Below, piece by piece: positions 1 to 12,366 of a DNA stretch of 64,000 nucleotides. The translations under genes were made by a program, and so were the position numbers. This DNA comes from Paulownia fortunei (taxonomy: Eukaryota > Streptophyta > Magnoliopsida > Lamiales > Paulowniaceae): positions 11,587,278 to 11,651,277 of the forward strand of contig CM033110.1 of NCBI GenBank assembly GCA_019321725.1. Direction: 5' to 3'. The notes beneath the pieces are model-generated. The model ran no database searches. It was not told where the DNA came from and was given only the letters and a program-made list of their open reading frames with translations. Within the stretch, counting starts at the first letter, position 1. Each line of letters starts with the position of its first letter.

Positions 1-3000
1 GGTCAACAATGATGATCACTCAAGGAAAAACTTCAATTGAAGGTTTGAATGTTGCTGAAACTGTAAAGAATGATGAACATAAATCCATCCACAAAGACAA
101 CCTTTGGTGTAGTCATTGTAGGAAGAAGAGGCACACTAAAGAAAATTGTTGGAAACTTCACGGGGAGCCTCTAGGAATGGGTCTAGGTGGAGGCTACAAG
201 GGAAATCAATGGAAGGGACAAGCTCATCTCACTAGTGTGGAAGAACCAGGCTTTGAATCAAACAAAATTGAGACTGGCCAATTCAATTCAGAGGAGATTG
301 AGAAGCTTAGAAGCTTCTTGAACAGTCTTGAAAAGCCTTTTGGATCATCCTCTCTTGCTTAAAGTGGTATCACTCTAAATTCTTATGTCTTTAGTGCCTC
401 AAACAAATGCAATTCCAGCACCTGGATCATCGATTCAGGTGCAACATACCACATGACATATTCTGTAGATTGTTTCACCACCTATCAGCCATGTCCTAGC
501 AACAAAAAAATTAAAGTTGCTGATGGTTCATTAATAATTGTGGTAGGCCAAGGAACAGTGGCTATTTCCTCCTCATTCAGTCTTAAAAATGTGTTACATG
601 TTCCCAACCTTATTGTTAATGTAGTATCCATCCATAAAATAATTCAAGATCTCAAGTGCTATGTAACATTCTCCAATGATCATTGTTTTTTTCAGAACCG
701 AACTACTGGGAGGATGATTGGGCAAGCTAGAGCAACGAAAGGGCTGTATCTACTTAAAGATAATGATGGCTGTAGTGACCTATTTCTCCTATCTTTAATT
801 TCTGTCAATTCAAATAAAGATGAGATTTGGAATCATCATCGTTGTTTAGGACATCCTTCATTCAAAACTCTTAAGAGAATGTTTCCCACTTTGTTTAAAA
901 ATATTGATGTTGAGTTTTTTCACTGTGAAGTGTGTGAATTTGCAAAGCACCATAGAGTGCAGTTTCCTTTAAGTAATACAAGATCTTTATCACCTTTTTC
1001 CTTGATCCATTCTGGCATATGGGGAGCATCTAAAATCTCTAACATTTCACGAGCTAAAGGGTTCGTAACATTCATTGATGATTACACTCGAATGACTTAG
1101 GTATATCTTCTCAAACAAAAATCGGATGTGAGTCGTATGTTTCCAATTTTCTTTAGCATGATAAAAACACAATTTGGGGTAAGCATTAGAGGTGTTAGAA
1201 GTGATAATGCTAGGGATTACATCAATCACATAATATCAAATGTTTTTGAAAAAGAAGGCATTGTTCACCAATCTTCATGTGTTGACACTCCACAACAAAA
1301 CGGAGTAGCCGAAAGAAAAAATAGACATCTTCTTGAAGTAACCCGGGCCCTACTTTTCCAAAATCATGTACCAAAAAGTTATTAGGGAGAAGCGATTTTA
1401 ACTTCTACATATTTAATCAATCGGTTACCCTCTAGAGTAATAGACTTCAAAAGTCCCTTGAATTATCTCTTAGAATTCTTTCCTAAGAGTAATTTCTACT
1501 CAAAATTACCCTCAAAAGTCTTTGGTTGTGTTTCTTATATCCACATCCACAAACAGCAGCGGACTAAACTTGATCCAAGAGCTCTTAAGTGCGTGTAGGG
1601 TATTCTACCACTCAAAAGGGGTACAAATGCTACCACCCTGCCTTTAGAAAGTTTTTTGTGTCAAAAAATGTCACATTCGATGAAAAATAATCATTCTTTA
1701 ATCCAACTTATCTTCAGGGGGAGAGCAGCCTAGGGAAAGATAAGTATGAAGAGTTTGATCTATTTTTTCTTCCTATTCCAGTCTCATAAAAGGCCCTAGC
1801 AGCTAAACCTGTTGATTCAGTACCGAGCCCAAATCCGAATTCCCATTCCAACCCAACATTGGATTTTGCCCTTGCGTCTCCACAAATAAACCAGCCTGAA
1901 ACTACTACTGATTGTCTATTACAGGTCTATACAAGAAGACTACAGCCCAACCGTGTGCCTCTACAAGTCCATGAATCTGAACCAAAACAAGGTACTGAAA
2001 TTCAAACTTCTTCTTTACCTTCTTCTCCTAAGATTATCAGCCTATAGCCATTAGGAAAGGTGTAAGAAAGTGTACTGAAAACCCCATGTACTCTATAGCT
2101 CATTGCACATCCTTTAAAAAAAATTCCCCTTTCACATAGAGCTTTTCTTTCTAAAATCAACACTACTCAAATTCCACAAACCCTTTGGGAGATGCTATGA
2201 GAGAAGAAATGAATGCTCTAAGGGAAAGAAAACTGTAGGGTGTAAATGGGTCTTTGCACTAAAGTATAAGGCTGATGGAAGCCTAGAAAGATATAAAGCT
2301 AGGCTAGTGGCGAAGGGATACACTCAAACCTATGGAGTGGATTATCACATTTGCCCCAGTTGCTAAAATGAATACTATTCAAATTTTGATTTCTTTGGCA
2401 GCTAACTTTAGTTGGTCTATGCAACAATATGATGTTAAGAATGCCTTTTTACATGGTGACTTAGAGGAGGAAGTGTACATGGATCCTCCACCTGGGTTTA
2501 ATGGCTCTCTTTCTAAGAATTAAGTGTGTCGATTGAAGAAGGCTCTCTATGGCTTAAAACAATCACCACGAGCATGGTTTGGCATTCACAAAAGCTATGC
2601 GAGGAATGGGATATAAACAAAGTCAAGGAGATCATACACTTTTCATAAAACACTCGGCTGCAAGGAAAGTTACAACACTTATTATTTATGTAGATGATAT
2701 AATTGAGACAGGTAATGATCCGTTGGAGAAGGAATCCTTAAAGAAGAGACTAGCTGTAGAATTTGAGTTTAAAGAGCTTGGTAAGCTAAAATATTTTCTT
2801 GGCATAGAGGTAGCTCATCTGAAAAATGAATCTTCATTTCACAGCAAAAATATATCATGGATCTACTAAAAGAGACTGGAATGATGGGTTGTAAGCCGTG
2901 TGACACTCCAATTGAGCCAAGACAAAAACTTGATATTAGTGATGAAGAAGAAGGGGTAGACAAGGGCCAATATCAGAGATTAGTTGGCAAGCTTATCTAT

Positions 3001-3522
3001 CTCTCACATACAAGGCTAGACATAGCTTTTGCAGTAAGCGTGATAAGCCAGATGCGGATTGGGCAGGTGCCGTGTTGGATAGAAGGTCTACTTCGAGGTA
3101 CTGTACCCTATTGGGAGGAAACTTGGTGACATGGAGAAGTAAAAAGCAAACTGTGGTATCGAGGTCAAGTGCGGAATCTGAATTCAGATAAACGGCATTA
3201 GGGATTTGTGAGCTATTGTGGCTTAAGATCATTCTGGAAGATCTAAAAGTGAAGTGGGAAGGACCTATACGGTTATATTGTGATAATAAATCTGCAATTA
3301 GTATTACACATAATCCAGTGCAACACGATCGAACAAAACACATTGAGGTGGACAGACATTTCATAAAGGAGAAACTTGATAGTGGACTGATTTTAACTCC
3401 TTATGTTCCAACCGGTGGCCAACTTGCTGACATCCTCACTAAGGGACTCTCTAATTCTACATTCAGAAATATGCTAGACAAGCTGGGAATGGTAGATCTT
3501 TACCAACCAGCTTGAGGGAGAG
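1..3522 (+). pseudogene. Ty1/copia gag-pol, decayed (element 1)
   Basis: Degenerate copia polyprotein, 5' end outside the window. Seen in order: a gag zinc knuckle CSHCRKKRHTKENC near 111-152; protease motif with DSGAT near 435; GAG-pre-integrase (HHRCLGHPSF, about 835); integrase (RSDNARDY, then QQNGVAERKN near 1293-1322); reverse transcriptase with YVDD near 2689; RNase H (AESEF near 3172) ending in ADILTKGL at about 3427-3450. Breaks: stop at 360-362, TAG at 1098-1100 and 1383-1385 where the family has Trp, stop at 2521-2523, several frameshifts, and a deletion of part of the RT/RNase H linker near 3040. The first integrase catalytic Asp appears replaced by Gly (1014-1016). Family assignment is firm; the copia lineage is not assigned. 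Confidence 0.92.
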
Positions 3523-3740
3523 TGTTGAAGAATCTGAATGATATGATTAGAATATATTGTATAGCTGTATGGAGCTACTTAATAGGCTATATGTATAGAA
3601 ATAGGATCTGTATTTATTCTTCCCTATTACAACAGTTAATTCTTTTGTAAATATAGGAATTAGTCAAACTTTCCTAGAATAGATTCGTAGAGCTGTATAT
3701 ATATTCCCTTAACTGAATTATTCAATAAAATAGAGAGTGA
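3523..3740 (+). repeat. 3' LTR of copia element 1, truncated
   Basis: Begins TGTTGAAG directly after a purine-rich tract (3512-3522, TTGAGGGAGAG) that follows the end of the pol reading frame, the expected PPT/LTR arrangement. It contains an AATAAAA-like signal near 3724. No CA end is seen before the sequence turns into minus-strand integrase of the neighbouring element near 3735-3745, so the LTR is probably cut off there. Confidence 0.6.
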
Positions 3741-4939
3741 GTTTTTCTATAGGACTTTTAGAACCTAAGACTCTGGAAGGTAGTCTATTTATGAGATGTG
3801 TGGCGGTTAGAACTGCTTCCCCCCAATATGATTTGGGTACACTATTTTGAAATAAGAATGCTCGAGTTGTATCAAGTAGGCGACCATTTTTTCTTTCAGC
3901 AATTCCATTTTGTTATTGTTATGGAGTGTTTATGCAAGATGACTCATGAATTATCCATTCCCTATGAAAATATGGAGTTAAAATCTGATTAAAATAGTCC
4001 CTAGCATTATCTTCACCTATTCATGCACATCACAATGAAAACACTCAATGTCTAACCCCCTAAAAAGAGAAAGAAATAAAAACTTAAGAGTCCTAAATGA
4101 TGGATGTCCAAGTCTACAATGGTGAAGCCAAATTTTTTCTTTACTAGAAAGATGATGTTCAGAAAAAAAAACAATAAAGGTGGTTTGCTCTTGGTAATAT
4201 TTAGCTTACTTGGTGTTTCAAGATAGTATAGTCCATCCCGTTCCTCAACAATTCCAATCACCTTTCCCAAATTTTGGTCCTAAAATATACAGAGAGTAGG
4301 GAAAATAGTCACATTGTAACATAAATCTTTAGTAAGCTTTTGAATGGAAATAATATTAGTAGATAACTTAGGAACATGAAGAACATTTTTTAGTGTGAGT
4401 AGGACTGATTAGAACATCTCCTATCCCTGCAACAGTGGTTAGTGAACATCAGCTGTGGTGATTTTTCTATTGCTTGGACAAGGACTATAAGTGCTAAATT
4501 TCTGTGACGAATGAGTCATGTGATCTGTTGCACCTGAGTCTATGACCCAAGAGTTAACAAAAGTTTCATCTGAGACATGTAATCTAATGGAAAATGGAAA
4601 ATTTTCATCTGAGACATTTAATCTAATGGAAACAGGAAACCCACGTGAATGTGCTATTGAAGAAATACCTGAAGGTTTATCAAGGTTATCTAGTAGAGTT
4701 CTTAGTTTTTCAATCTCATCCCGATTGAATCTTCCTTCTTCCTGATGCCTCGTTACATCCAATTGCACAATAGATAACTGGATCGGAATTTCTCGGCACA
4801 TCATTTTAAAACGCAGCAATGAAGGCTGCGATCAAATGTTTTATCACAGCAATAAATGCTGCAAAAATTTAGTTTATAGCAGCAATTAAGGATGCACGAA
4901 GATACAAACCCAAAAAAAAAGCCTAAGGCTTTGATACCA
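3740..4939 (-). pseudogene. Ty1/copia gag-protease-integrase remnant (element 2)
   Basis: Read on the minus strand, downstream of an LTR and primer-binding site: a gag tail (NRDEIEKLRT), protease motif WVIDSGATDHMT near 4530, a GAG-pre-integrase stretch (GIVEERDGLYYLETP, about 4210-4255), then the integrase core end (NGIAERKNGRLLDT near 3880 and SYWGEAVLTA near 3810). The first integrase part between about 4050 and 3990 is missing, as are RT and RNase H. It is closely related to element 1: the gag sentence around EEIEKLR and the protease region are alike. The element stops at the junction near 3740. Confidence 0.85.
4928..4939 (-). other. Primer-binding site of copia element 2
   Basis: On the minus strand TGGTATCAAAGC follows the LTR end directly. 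This matches the 3' end of plant initiator tRNA-Met (canonical TGGTATCAGAGC) with one change, the usual copia primer. Confidence 0.8.
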
Positions 4940-5213
4940 TGTGGAATTTTGGAAGAATGATTTACATTAATACAATTCTTGTATAAGCATACACCTCTAT
5001 ATATACAATTATTCCTAACATCAAAGAAGGAAATTTTCTAATCTAATTACATCATATCCCCTTGATTAGGGGATTGCCCAATCATCTCCATAATTATAAT
5101 TTACATCAATCAGATCCCCTTGATTAGGGGATTGCCCAATCATCTTTTAATTATAGTTATAACCTCCTAAATTAGCTGATTTGCTAGCTGTATATTGATT
5201 ACATTTTCCAACA
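4940..5213 (-). repeat. 5' LTR of copia element 2 (274 bp)
   Basis: Bounded by TG..CA on both readings (minus strand starts TGTTGGAAAATG, ends ATTCCACA) and followed by the tRNA-Met binding site. Inside it a 32-bp piece with the small palindrome CCCCTTGATTAGGGG occurs twice, starting at 5056 and 5114. No target duplication can be tested because the other end of the element is lost. Confidence 0.8.
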
Positions 5214-6110
5214 GTATGTTCACATCAAAGCTTTAAGTCATCTGAGAGAGAAATAACGAAGGAAAAATAGAAAAGTGGAAAGGATAACTTAGATGCTGCT
5301 ATTTGACTCTTGCACTAAATATTAGAAATGCATACAACAGCTTGAGTATTTATGACATGAATGATCTGGTATTTTAAAGGCAACATTGTTGATTATTTTT
5401 CTGCAGCAACTCTATTTGTCTTTTTAGTTGCCCAAATCTTATTTTACATTGATAGAAACTGTCCGTATTTCCAGTTTCCAGTCACATTATAGGAATTCAA
5501 TCCAAATACCAATTGAAAGGGAGAAATGATTTTTATAACTGGAGTTAAAAGAAGTATTTCCACTGTTCAAACTGGAAAATGAGATGCTGCCTGTGGGTTG
5601 GGTGGAGCATACTGACGAATATGAAGCTATAATTCTCTAAAGCTATATTTCTCATTTACTGTCTATGACAAATCCAAGATAAGCTAAATAAATGAAGACA
5701 TTTATCAATCAATGACTTATTATAAATGAAAGCAGAGCAAGGACCTTGAATCTTAGTTGTGAATGGGTAATCTTACTTGTGGCATTTACCTAACATAGAT
5801 GATACCAAATATTTGGAGATTGCTGTGTTCCTTTCGTAACCAATTGATACTGAGGTCTGCAAATGGATCAAGTTTCAACATCAGTAGTCATTTGAAGTTT
5901 GCTTAAATTAGTTCACTTCTCAAATCTCTCATGTAGGGATTTATTTTAAGGATAAATGTGAAATTATCTTTAATAGTACACCAGCATTAGTGTTGACATC
6001 GAAGAATTACTGTGACTATTTTTGTTGGAGAATAATGTCGAAGAACACACTTCTCTAGATTGTTATCCTCCAACATTTATCATCTTTCGTTTCATTGTTC
6101 TATCTTACAG
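5214..6110 (+). other. Non-coding stretch before the SWI2-like exons
   Basis: I see no exon of the SWI2 family here, in particular not the residues that normally precede the first visible exon. It is most likely intron or 5' flank. It ends with a good acceptor (TATCTTACAG at 6101-6110). Confidence 0.5.
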
Positions 6111-8881
6111 TTAAGCAATCACCTGGAGCTTATCAAGCCTAACTTGAAGGATGATAAAGATAAGCAAAGAAAGGATGCAGAATTTGCTTCTGCTGTATTT
6201 GGTACTGATATTGATATAGTGGGAGGTAGCGCCCAGAATGACAGTTTCATGGGCATTAGTGATGTTAGACATTGTGGAAAAATGAGAGCTTTGAAGAGAT
6301 TGATGCACTCCTGGATTTCCACGGGTGACAAGATTCTTCTCTTCAGTTATTCAGTGAGGTAATATGTCGGAATACTACACTTGTCTGTCTTTAGCTGTGT
6401 ATTCTACTTGTTGAACTCAGGTTTCTCTGCTGTCTAGTATATTTTGTGTGGTTATTGTAATTGCAATAAACAGGATGCAAATGTAGATGACAAAGTTAAT
6501 GTCAAAGGGGGAAAAACAGATTGAAAAAAAAAAAAAAAAAAAAAAGCTACCATGGATTATTTGATCTTGCAGAAATTTTTTGTATCTGACACACTCTACG
6601 AGTGAACTCAATGAGTTCCGTTTAAAGCTAACTTTATATAATCTAATTAGGACTTGAATCTCAAATTTTATTTTTCTTCTACATGTTCGTTGAATAGGGT
6701 TTTATTTCTTTTCACAGTCCCAAAGGTATTGGAAAAAAGGGAAGATAAATCAAGGAGAGTTGTCAAGACTGCACTACCTGTCAATGGAAAACTAACTTTA
6801 AGAAAACTTTTAGTTTGAAATCTTGAATTACAGTAGTAGTTGATAGGATTATCTTCATTGTTGGGTAATATTGGCTGTTCCTCTTTGAATGCTGTTTGAT
6901 TGCATTCACTTGGGAATACAGGGTCTGAGTCATGAATTCTGGAATATGGAATAACTGCCAATATTTAAGCTTTTGTGCTTGAGGCCATGGTTTTGGTTTC
7001 CTGATAGGATTTGATGTTACTAAACTCGCTCTCATATTTGTTTTAACATGTTGTGACTGGAAACATCACCGTTGTCCTGTTCATATGATCTTCTTTTTTA
7101 TACTCGAATTTGTTGTCATCTCTTGAGTCGTAAAAACTCAGAGGTATGCAGACTTCCCAACACATTGTCTTCTCTTGTTTCAAAATGTCCTTGTGACATA
7201 ACTCCACAAGTCATATAGCACACTGCAAAGTGCCTCCCATATCATGGAGGCTTGCTTCCTCTCTGAAAAGGCAATGCTGTCTCATTGTCTTTTCTTTTGT
7301 TTGTTTTTGGCCTATTTTAAGGCAGAGGTTCATAGCTCTCTTATTTGCCCTCTGCATTATTTGTTCCTTTTTTTTTTTTTTGCTTTTTTTTTGGGTACAC
7401 TAAGCACTTGTATGTTGAAGGGTGTTGGTTTGTATCATATATGCATATCTTGTTAAAGAATGTCTTTTCTAGCAGGATGCTGGATATACTTGAAAAGTTT
7501 ATTATACGTAAAGGTTATAGCTTCTCAAGACTAGATGGTTCCACTCCAACTAGTCTGCGTCAGTCTCTCGTGGATGACTTTAACTCAAGTCCAAGTAAAC
7601 AGGTCAATTTGTGGTAACATAACTGGAGTTTGCGTTATAATTCTTTTTGCTATATAAAATTGAAACGCTGAAGTTCTGACTGCAGGTGTTCCTCATTTCT
7701 ACTCGAGCTGGTGGGCTTGGTCTAAATCTTGTTAGTGCAAACCGGGTAGTAATATTTGACCCAAACTGGAATCCTGCTCAGGATTTGCAGGCGCAAGATC
7801 GGTCATTTCGTTTTGGTCAGAAGCGGCATGTAACTGTTTTCCGTCTTCTTGCAGCCGGTTCTCTTGAGGAACTTGTCTACACGAGGCAGGTATATAAGCA
7901 ACAGTTGTCAAATATTGCTGTTGCTGGTAAAATGGAAAAGCGATATTTTGAAGGTGTACAGGTAAAGAAGCTGTTTGTCTTTGTTTTAAAATTCTGTCTA
8001 CTTGTATTTCATCATCTCCACTCATTTCAAATGATTTTTAAAGGATTGCAAGGAGTTTCAGGGTGAGCTGTTTGGTATCTGCAATTTGTTCCGTGATCTT
8101 TCCAATGAGCTTTTCACTAGTGAGATCGTAGAATTCCATGAAAAGCAAGGAAAAGAATACAATCACAATCATAGTGCGAAGCTTGACTCGTCTGAACTTG
8201 GAATCTATTTTGATCTTGCCCAAAAAGAAATAGCTGCCAAGCATTATGTAGAATCTGAAAGTAATGAGCCTGAAGATAAGAGAAAGACAAGAGTGAATCC
8301 AATGCTTGAAGATCTTGGTGAGTTTGCTTACTTCCCAATTTTTTTGAGTAGTTTCGCTAGTTGAGCTATTGTTCTTTCACAAGATACATTTTATGAGTTA
8401 GGCATACCTTCTATAGCTGGGTCAGCAATCAGACTCACTGAGTAAGTTCATTGTTTTGGTTGAAATAGAGTCATCTAATAAGGCATGCTGCGAATACTTT
8501 AATTTCAATAGTGTATAGAAATATAACTGTGTGGTTATTTTTCTGTTTATTCAACTAAATTAACTTCTTTTTTTTCTTTCAGGTGTTGTTTATGCTCATC
8601 GCAATGAAGACATTGTTAACTTTGGATCTGGGGTCCTCGTAGAGGGGAAACCGAGCATGCCTTTGAAGGAAGATGTGAAGCAGCCATGTCCCCTTCCCCC
8701 TGCTGAAGAAACAGAAAAATCAGATGCAGATGCAGTTGGACTGAAGGAGAATTCTGAAGTTTCTGATTCATCCAAGAGAAGGAAAAGTGACCAGTGTAGC
8801 CTTCTTGCACTGTTCATGGGCATAGAGGAGTTTGAATTAAACAAGTTATTACTTGGAGAACCTCCTGCAGAGCGTCAATAG
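6111..8881 (+). CDS. SWI2: SWI2/CHR9 (ERCC6L2-like) SNF2 helicase, C-terminal part
   Basis: Five exons joined by GT..AG sites with compatible phases: 6111-6358, 7476-7602, 7686-7961, 8044-8317, 8583-8881; together 407 codons and a stop. They encode the second RecA-like lobe of a Swi2/Snf2 DNA-dependent ATPase: LLFSYSVR, RLDGSTP, STRAGGLGLN (motif V) and QAQDRSFRFGQ (motif VI, Arg finger region), then the ERCC6L2-type extension YTRQVYKQQL and FQGELFGICNLF. Family knowledge: nuclear chromatin/DNA-repair remodellers of about 850 residues. The N-terminal lobe with the Walker motifs is absent from the window; it may lie upstream beyond the copia pile or be lost. The stop at 8879-8881 may be slightly early; the frame stays open for 13 more codons. 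Either a real gene with a huge intron or a truncated copy. Confidence 0.8.
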
Positions 8882-8923
8882 ATTTTGGACTCTGCAACAG
8901 ATTTGAGGAGGTGTTACTTCTGA

Positions 8924-9638
8924 GGTTAATTCCTAATGGGTGAAAAGTCTCCCTTCCCGTGCTTGGCAAATCCCTACTGTATTGTTTAGGGCTCGTTTGG
9001 TTTCATTTTCATTTTCTTTTCTCATTTTCAATATTTTCAGGTGTTGCTTCATTTTTGCATTGATTTTTGTGTTAAAATGGTAATGCGTTTGGATATAATA
9101 TTTTAAAACATTAGACTTAGTGGAGTTAAAATAATATATAGTGTAAGAATAATTGATGGCTTATTATTTTCTTTATGTTTCAGCAATCGAATTATATTGG
9201 TCAGGGACATTACTATTTAATTGTTGGTCCTATTGTAGAAAGAGAAACTATTATTTACTTAGTTAATGGATTTTAAGTATTTTAAAAATAGTGAAACATC
9301 AAATAATTTGGGTCCTAATTTGGTTAAAATACCAAATAGGTGTGTAGTGGAAATTGATGGTAATAGGTATAAAAATGAAAGAAAGTGATATTTGCTGGAA
9401 AATGGTGTTAGCAGAAAAGAAAAGAATAAATTAAAGGTAAGAAGAGAAGAATTGGTTCGGGAGGGAGGAGAAAGAAAAGAGAACAAAAGGAGAAGGAAAA
9501 AAAAAAGGGGAAAGAGAATAAAGAAAAAGAGAAAGAAGACAGGAGGAAAAACAAAAATAAAAAATAAAAAAATAGAAGAAAATGGCACAAATCTCGGAAG
9601 TATATATATTTATATATTTATTAAGCTCTATCTTACAG
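8924..9638. other. Non-coding stretch with a purine-rich tract
   Basis: No gene seen. Near 8988 it has GGGCTCGTTTGGTTTC, a motif common at ends of plant miniature DNA transposons, but no matching second end was found. At about 9405-9590 the plus strand is almost only A and G (GA-rich), which produces spurious Lys/Glu/Arg-rich open frames on the plus strand and Phe/Ser/Leu-rich ones on the minus strand. It ends with a splice acceptor-like TCTTACAG. Confidence 0.5.
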
Positions 9639-10096
9639 ACCATCCACATCCCAACAATGAAGAACCGTCTTCCAAGAAATATTACCACACTCAAATGGGA
9701 GAACAACTTTGTGTCTGACTACAGCAACGACAATCCAAACTTGTTCTTCAGCATGTACGGGTCACTTTGCTCTTTTTCTGTGTTCTTTTTTCTGGATTTT
9801 GCTTTTTAAATAAGATTGTTGTATGGCTGTCCTCATGTCTGAGATTTGTAATGTGAATAATGATAAACTACTGATTGTGTTGTAGGTGCGGTTATGAAGT
9901 TCGTATACTGCCCGAGATAAGAATGACTCAAGAGGATTTGAGCAATACAAAAGATGAAGTTTGGAATGCAAAATGAGCAAACAAAAGAGTGCACTTCATT
10001 TGCTTTCTTATGGGTGGATTACGAACACATGAAGGTGTTTGAGAATGGAGAAAGACAGATTCTCATGTCCTCAGATTCGACAACATTCACAAAGAT
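9639..10096 (+). pseudogene. PRP8: PRP8 splicing factor fragment, two exons
   Basis: Two exons, 9639-9754 and 9886 to about 10096, separated by a 131-bp GT..AG intron. Exon 1 reads [18 protein letters not shown] and DNPNLFFSM; exon 2 continues CGYEVRILPEIRMT, then after a 2-bp deletion near 9967 [16 protein letters not shown] and TTFTKI. This is a very conserved segment in the central part of PRP8, the U5 snRNP core protein of about 2,350 residues. The similarity stops at about 10096. The frameshift, small size and missing rest make it a gene fragment. The retained intron shows it was copied as DNA, not through mRNA. Confidence 0.82.
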
Positions 10097-10478
10097 TGAT
10101 AAAATTTTTGGTGATATCTGGTTTAAGACTGCTTATATGTCTAATAGATATTTACTTATTGAATCATGACGTCGAGGTGATTTTTCGGACTGGTCTAATG
10201 CTAGTTGTCCTTCTAAAGCACCTTTAAATATGTGGAACACCATTGTTGACCCCTTCCTGTGTTAAGTTCTATTTAACGATTGAATGCATAAGTGGAAGTT
10301 AATGATTTTGACTTCTTTTCTCTCTTTCTTTTCTTCAGAGTTTAAGCTTTAATTCAGAATTTTTTATTTTTTTCTTAAAGTTGGAGTAGACATTGTTATT
10401 TGAGTGGTGAAACTTTCCCTGATATATTGTTGTGAACTTGTCACGTGCTTGTCTTCCTCTATATTATCTTTATTTCAG

Positions 10479-11633
10479 TGGAAAAGTGTTGTGAGAGCAA
10501 GTCTTGCGATATGTAAGATTAAGAAATACATCTCTCTCTATGCTGCACTGCTCGTATCAGATCTTGACTGCGCTGTAGTTGATGACAATGCAGACATAGA
10601 GGAACTTGGAACTTGATATTGAAGTCATTCTTCAGTTGAGGTGTATAACTTTACTCCATTACTTGATGAGCCGATGTTAAGTATATGCTTGATATGGCAT
10701 TTTTGTGGAACTTGGTGGGAGGATGTACTTTTTTTATGCAATGTTGCAATTATGTGTGTGTTTTCTTTTTCTTTTTTTTTTTTTTTTTTTTTTGGTGAAT
10801 GGACAAATTACATTGGAGAATCAACATTTATGATGATGGAGTTTCTTTAGTTTGCTCTACCTGGGAGCTTTTAAAGACACCTATTTTCTTCTTCACTTAT
10901 CAAGAGAGTATCTAGTTTCTCTCTACAGAGGTCCTCCACCCTTTGTTTTTTGTCTTCTTTTTCGTAAAATTTTCTTTATCGACAAGAAGTCATTTTGGGA
11001 GTGGTGGCAGCAGGTTGTTTTCTGTCTTCAATTAACTTCTAATATTTGGTTATACATGATTCAGTTGTATGTCTGAAGTTAATAAATTAAATTTGTGACT
11101 AGCAATATTTTACTCTGTAATTGGTTTACTTTCTTTTCGACCTCTATATTTGTAGTCACTACATTAATTCGTTGCCCATAAGTTTGTGGAGCAATCAGCG
11201 GGATCAAAATTCTACCCAAAAAAAGCAAAAAGCAAAGAATTCATGGTTGTCATTTGGATGGTAAATAAGTCTATGTTGCAGTGAAGTTTCTACTCTCCCA
11301 ACTTCTTAATGAGCTCAACATATTTTCTCATACATATGTGATTGCCATACTGTTGCAGGACCAGTTAACCTAGCAAAGATGAAAATGAACCAGGGACTCT
11401 GACTGAGGAAGGTTGGAAGAGATTGAATGATATTATTAGATACAAGGAAGGTGACGATGAACAATTGTTGACCAATGACAAGGGGAACTTGCCATATGTT
11501 CCGTTGAAGCTTCACATGAAACTTAATGCATCAAAGTTAATTGACTCTCAAGAATGCCTTGCTGCTTATCTTGTGATAATCATGAGTGTTGCGTAAAACT
11601 TTATTCAGAGGCAAAATTGTTGACATAAAAGAG
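10479..11633 (+). pseudogene. VPS13: VPS13-like N-terminal fragment, copy A
   Basis: Exon-like blocks: 10479-10640 (KKYISLYAALL, VVDDNADIEEL), about 11173-11260 (AHKFVEQSAGSKFYPKK) and 11359-11633 (YKEGDDEQLLT, LKLHMKLNASKL, CVKLYSEAK). These fit the N-terminal region of plant VPS13, a very large bridge-like lipid-transfer protein at membrane contacts. Breaks: a 5-bp deletion after EEL compared with copy B, a 1-bp insertion before the WWSFGW-type motif, and a frameshift before SCDNHECC. The first block is preceded by TTTCAG and followed by a GT donor. It is a non-functional fragment; family assignment rests on several short but characteristic sentences. Confidence 0.72.
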
Positions 11634-12366
11634 GTAGGGTTACTCCTCCCATCCCCTCTATCTCTTCCTATTTTCTGATGTGTCCATGTTAGGCCTTTCA
11701 CTAACCTAAAAATATTACATAACTACTAGATTAAAATCAATGGAGTGGTTTATACTAGTAAGAACAGTTAAATATGGCTATAGCTCTAAGATCATTCTGG
11801 CATATCATTTGCAGCTCAGTTTCTTGAACTTGTTTATTATATAATTACTTTCCTGTATACTATTCGTAGTTTTTAAAAGGTCTTGGTGTGGTTTGAATGA
11901 TATGAGAAAAAGTGTGTAGATATGGCAGTATTTGGGAAATTTAACAGCCCCCTGGTGCATGCATGGTGCTTTCACCAGAATAAGCTTTTTGAGCCCACAA
12001 AATTATTAAAGTAGATATATTATAGTTGCCAAAAGCCTATAGTTAAAAATAGGAGGAAGAGTTCTCACCTGAATTATGGATTGGATGTGTTTTTTGGTTT
12101 GTTCTAATGTTGGTTGTCCTTCCAAAGCACCTTTAAAAGGGTGGAAGACTTCTTTCTCTCCTCTCTCTTTTCTTTAGAGTTTTTAGCTTTAGATTTGAAT
12201 GTCTTTTTTCAAAGTTGATGTAAACCTTGTCATTTTAGCTGTGAAACTTTCCCTCACAGCCGTCAGGTGTTCGTGAGTTGTATTCTCTCCTTATCCCCCC
12301 TCTCTATATATTCACTGTTCTGAACTGTCACATACTTATCTCCTTTTATATTGTCTTTATTGCCAG

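Noticed and set aside
6523..6545. Poly-A run as the tail of a retroposed gene
   Set aside because: It lies inside an intron of the SWI2-like gene, without target duplication or a retrocopy in front of it.
8988..9250. Miniature transposon starting at GGGCTCGTTTGGT
   Set aside because: No inverted partner end and no target duplication found by eye; only mentioned as a motif.
9392..9718. Open frames of about 100 codons rich in Lys/Glu/Arg (plus) or Phe/Ser/Leu (minus)
   Set aside because: They arise from the purine-rich tract; no family resemblance and no coding-like third positions.
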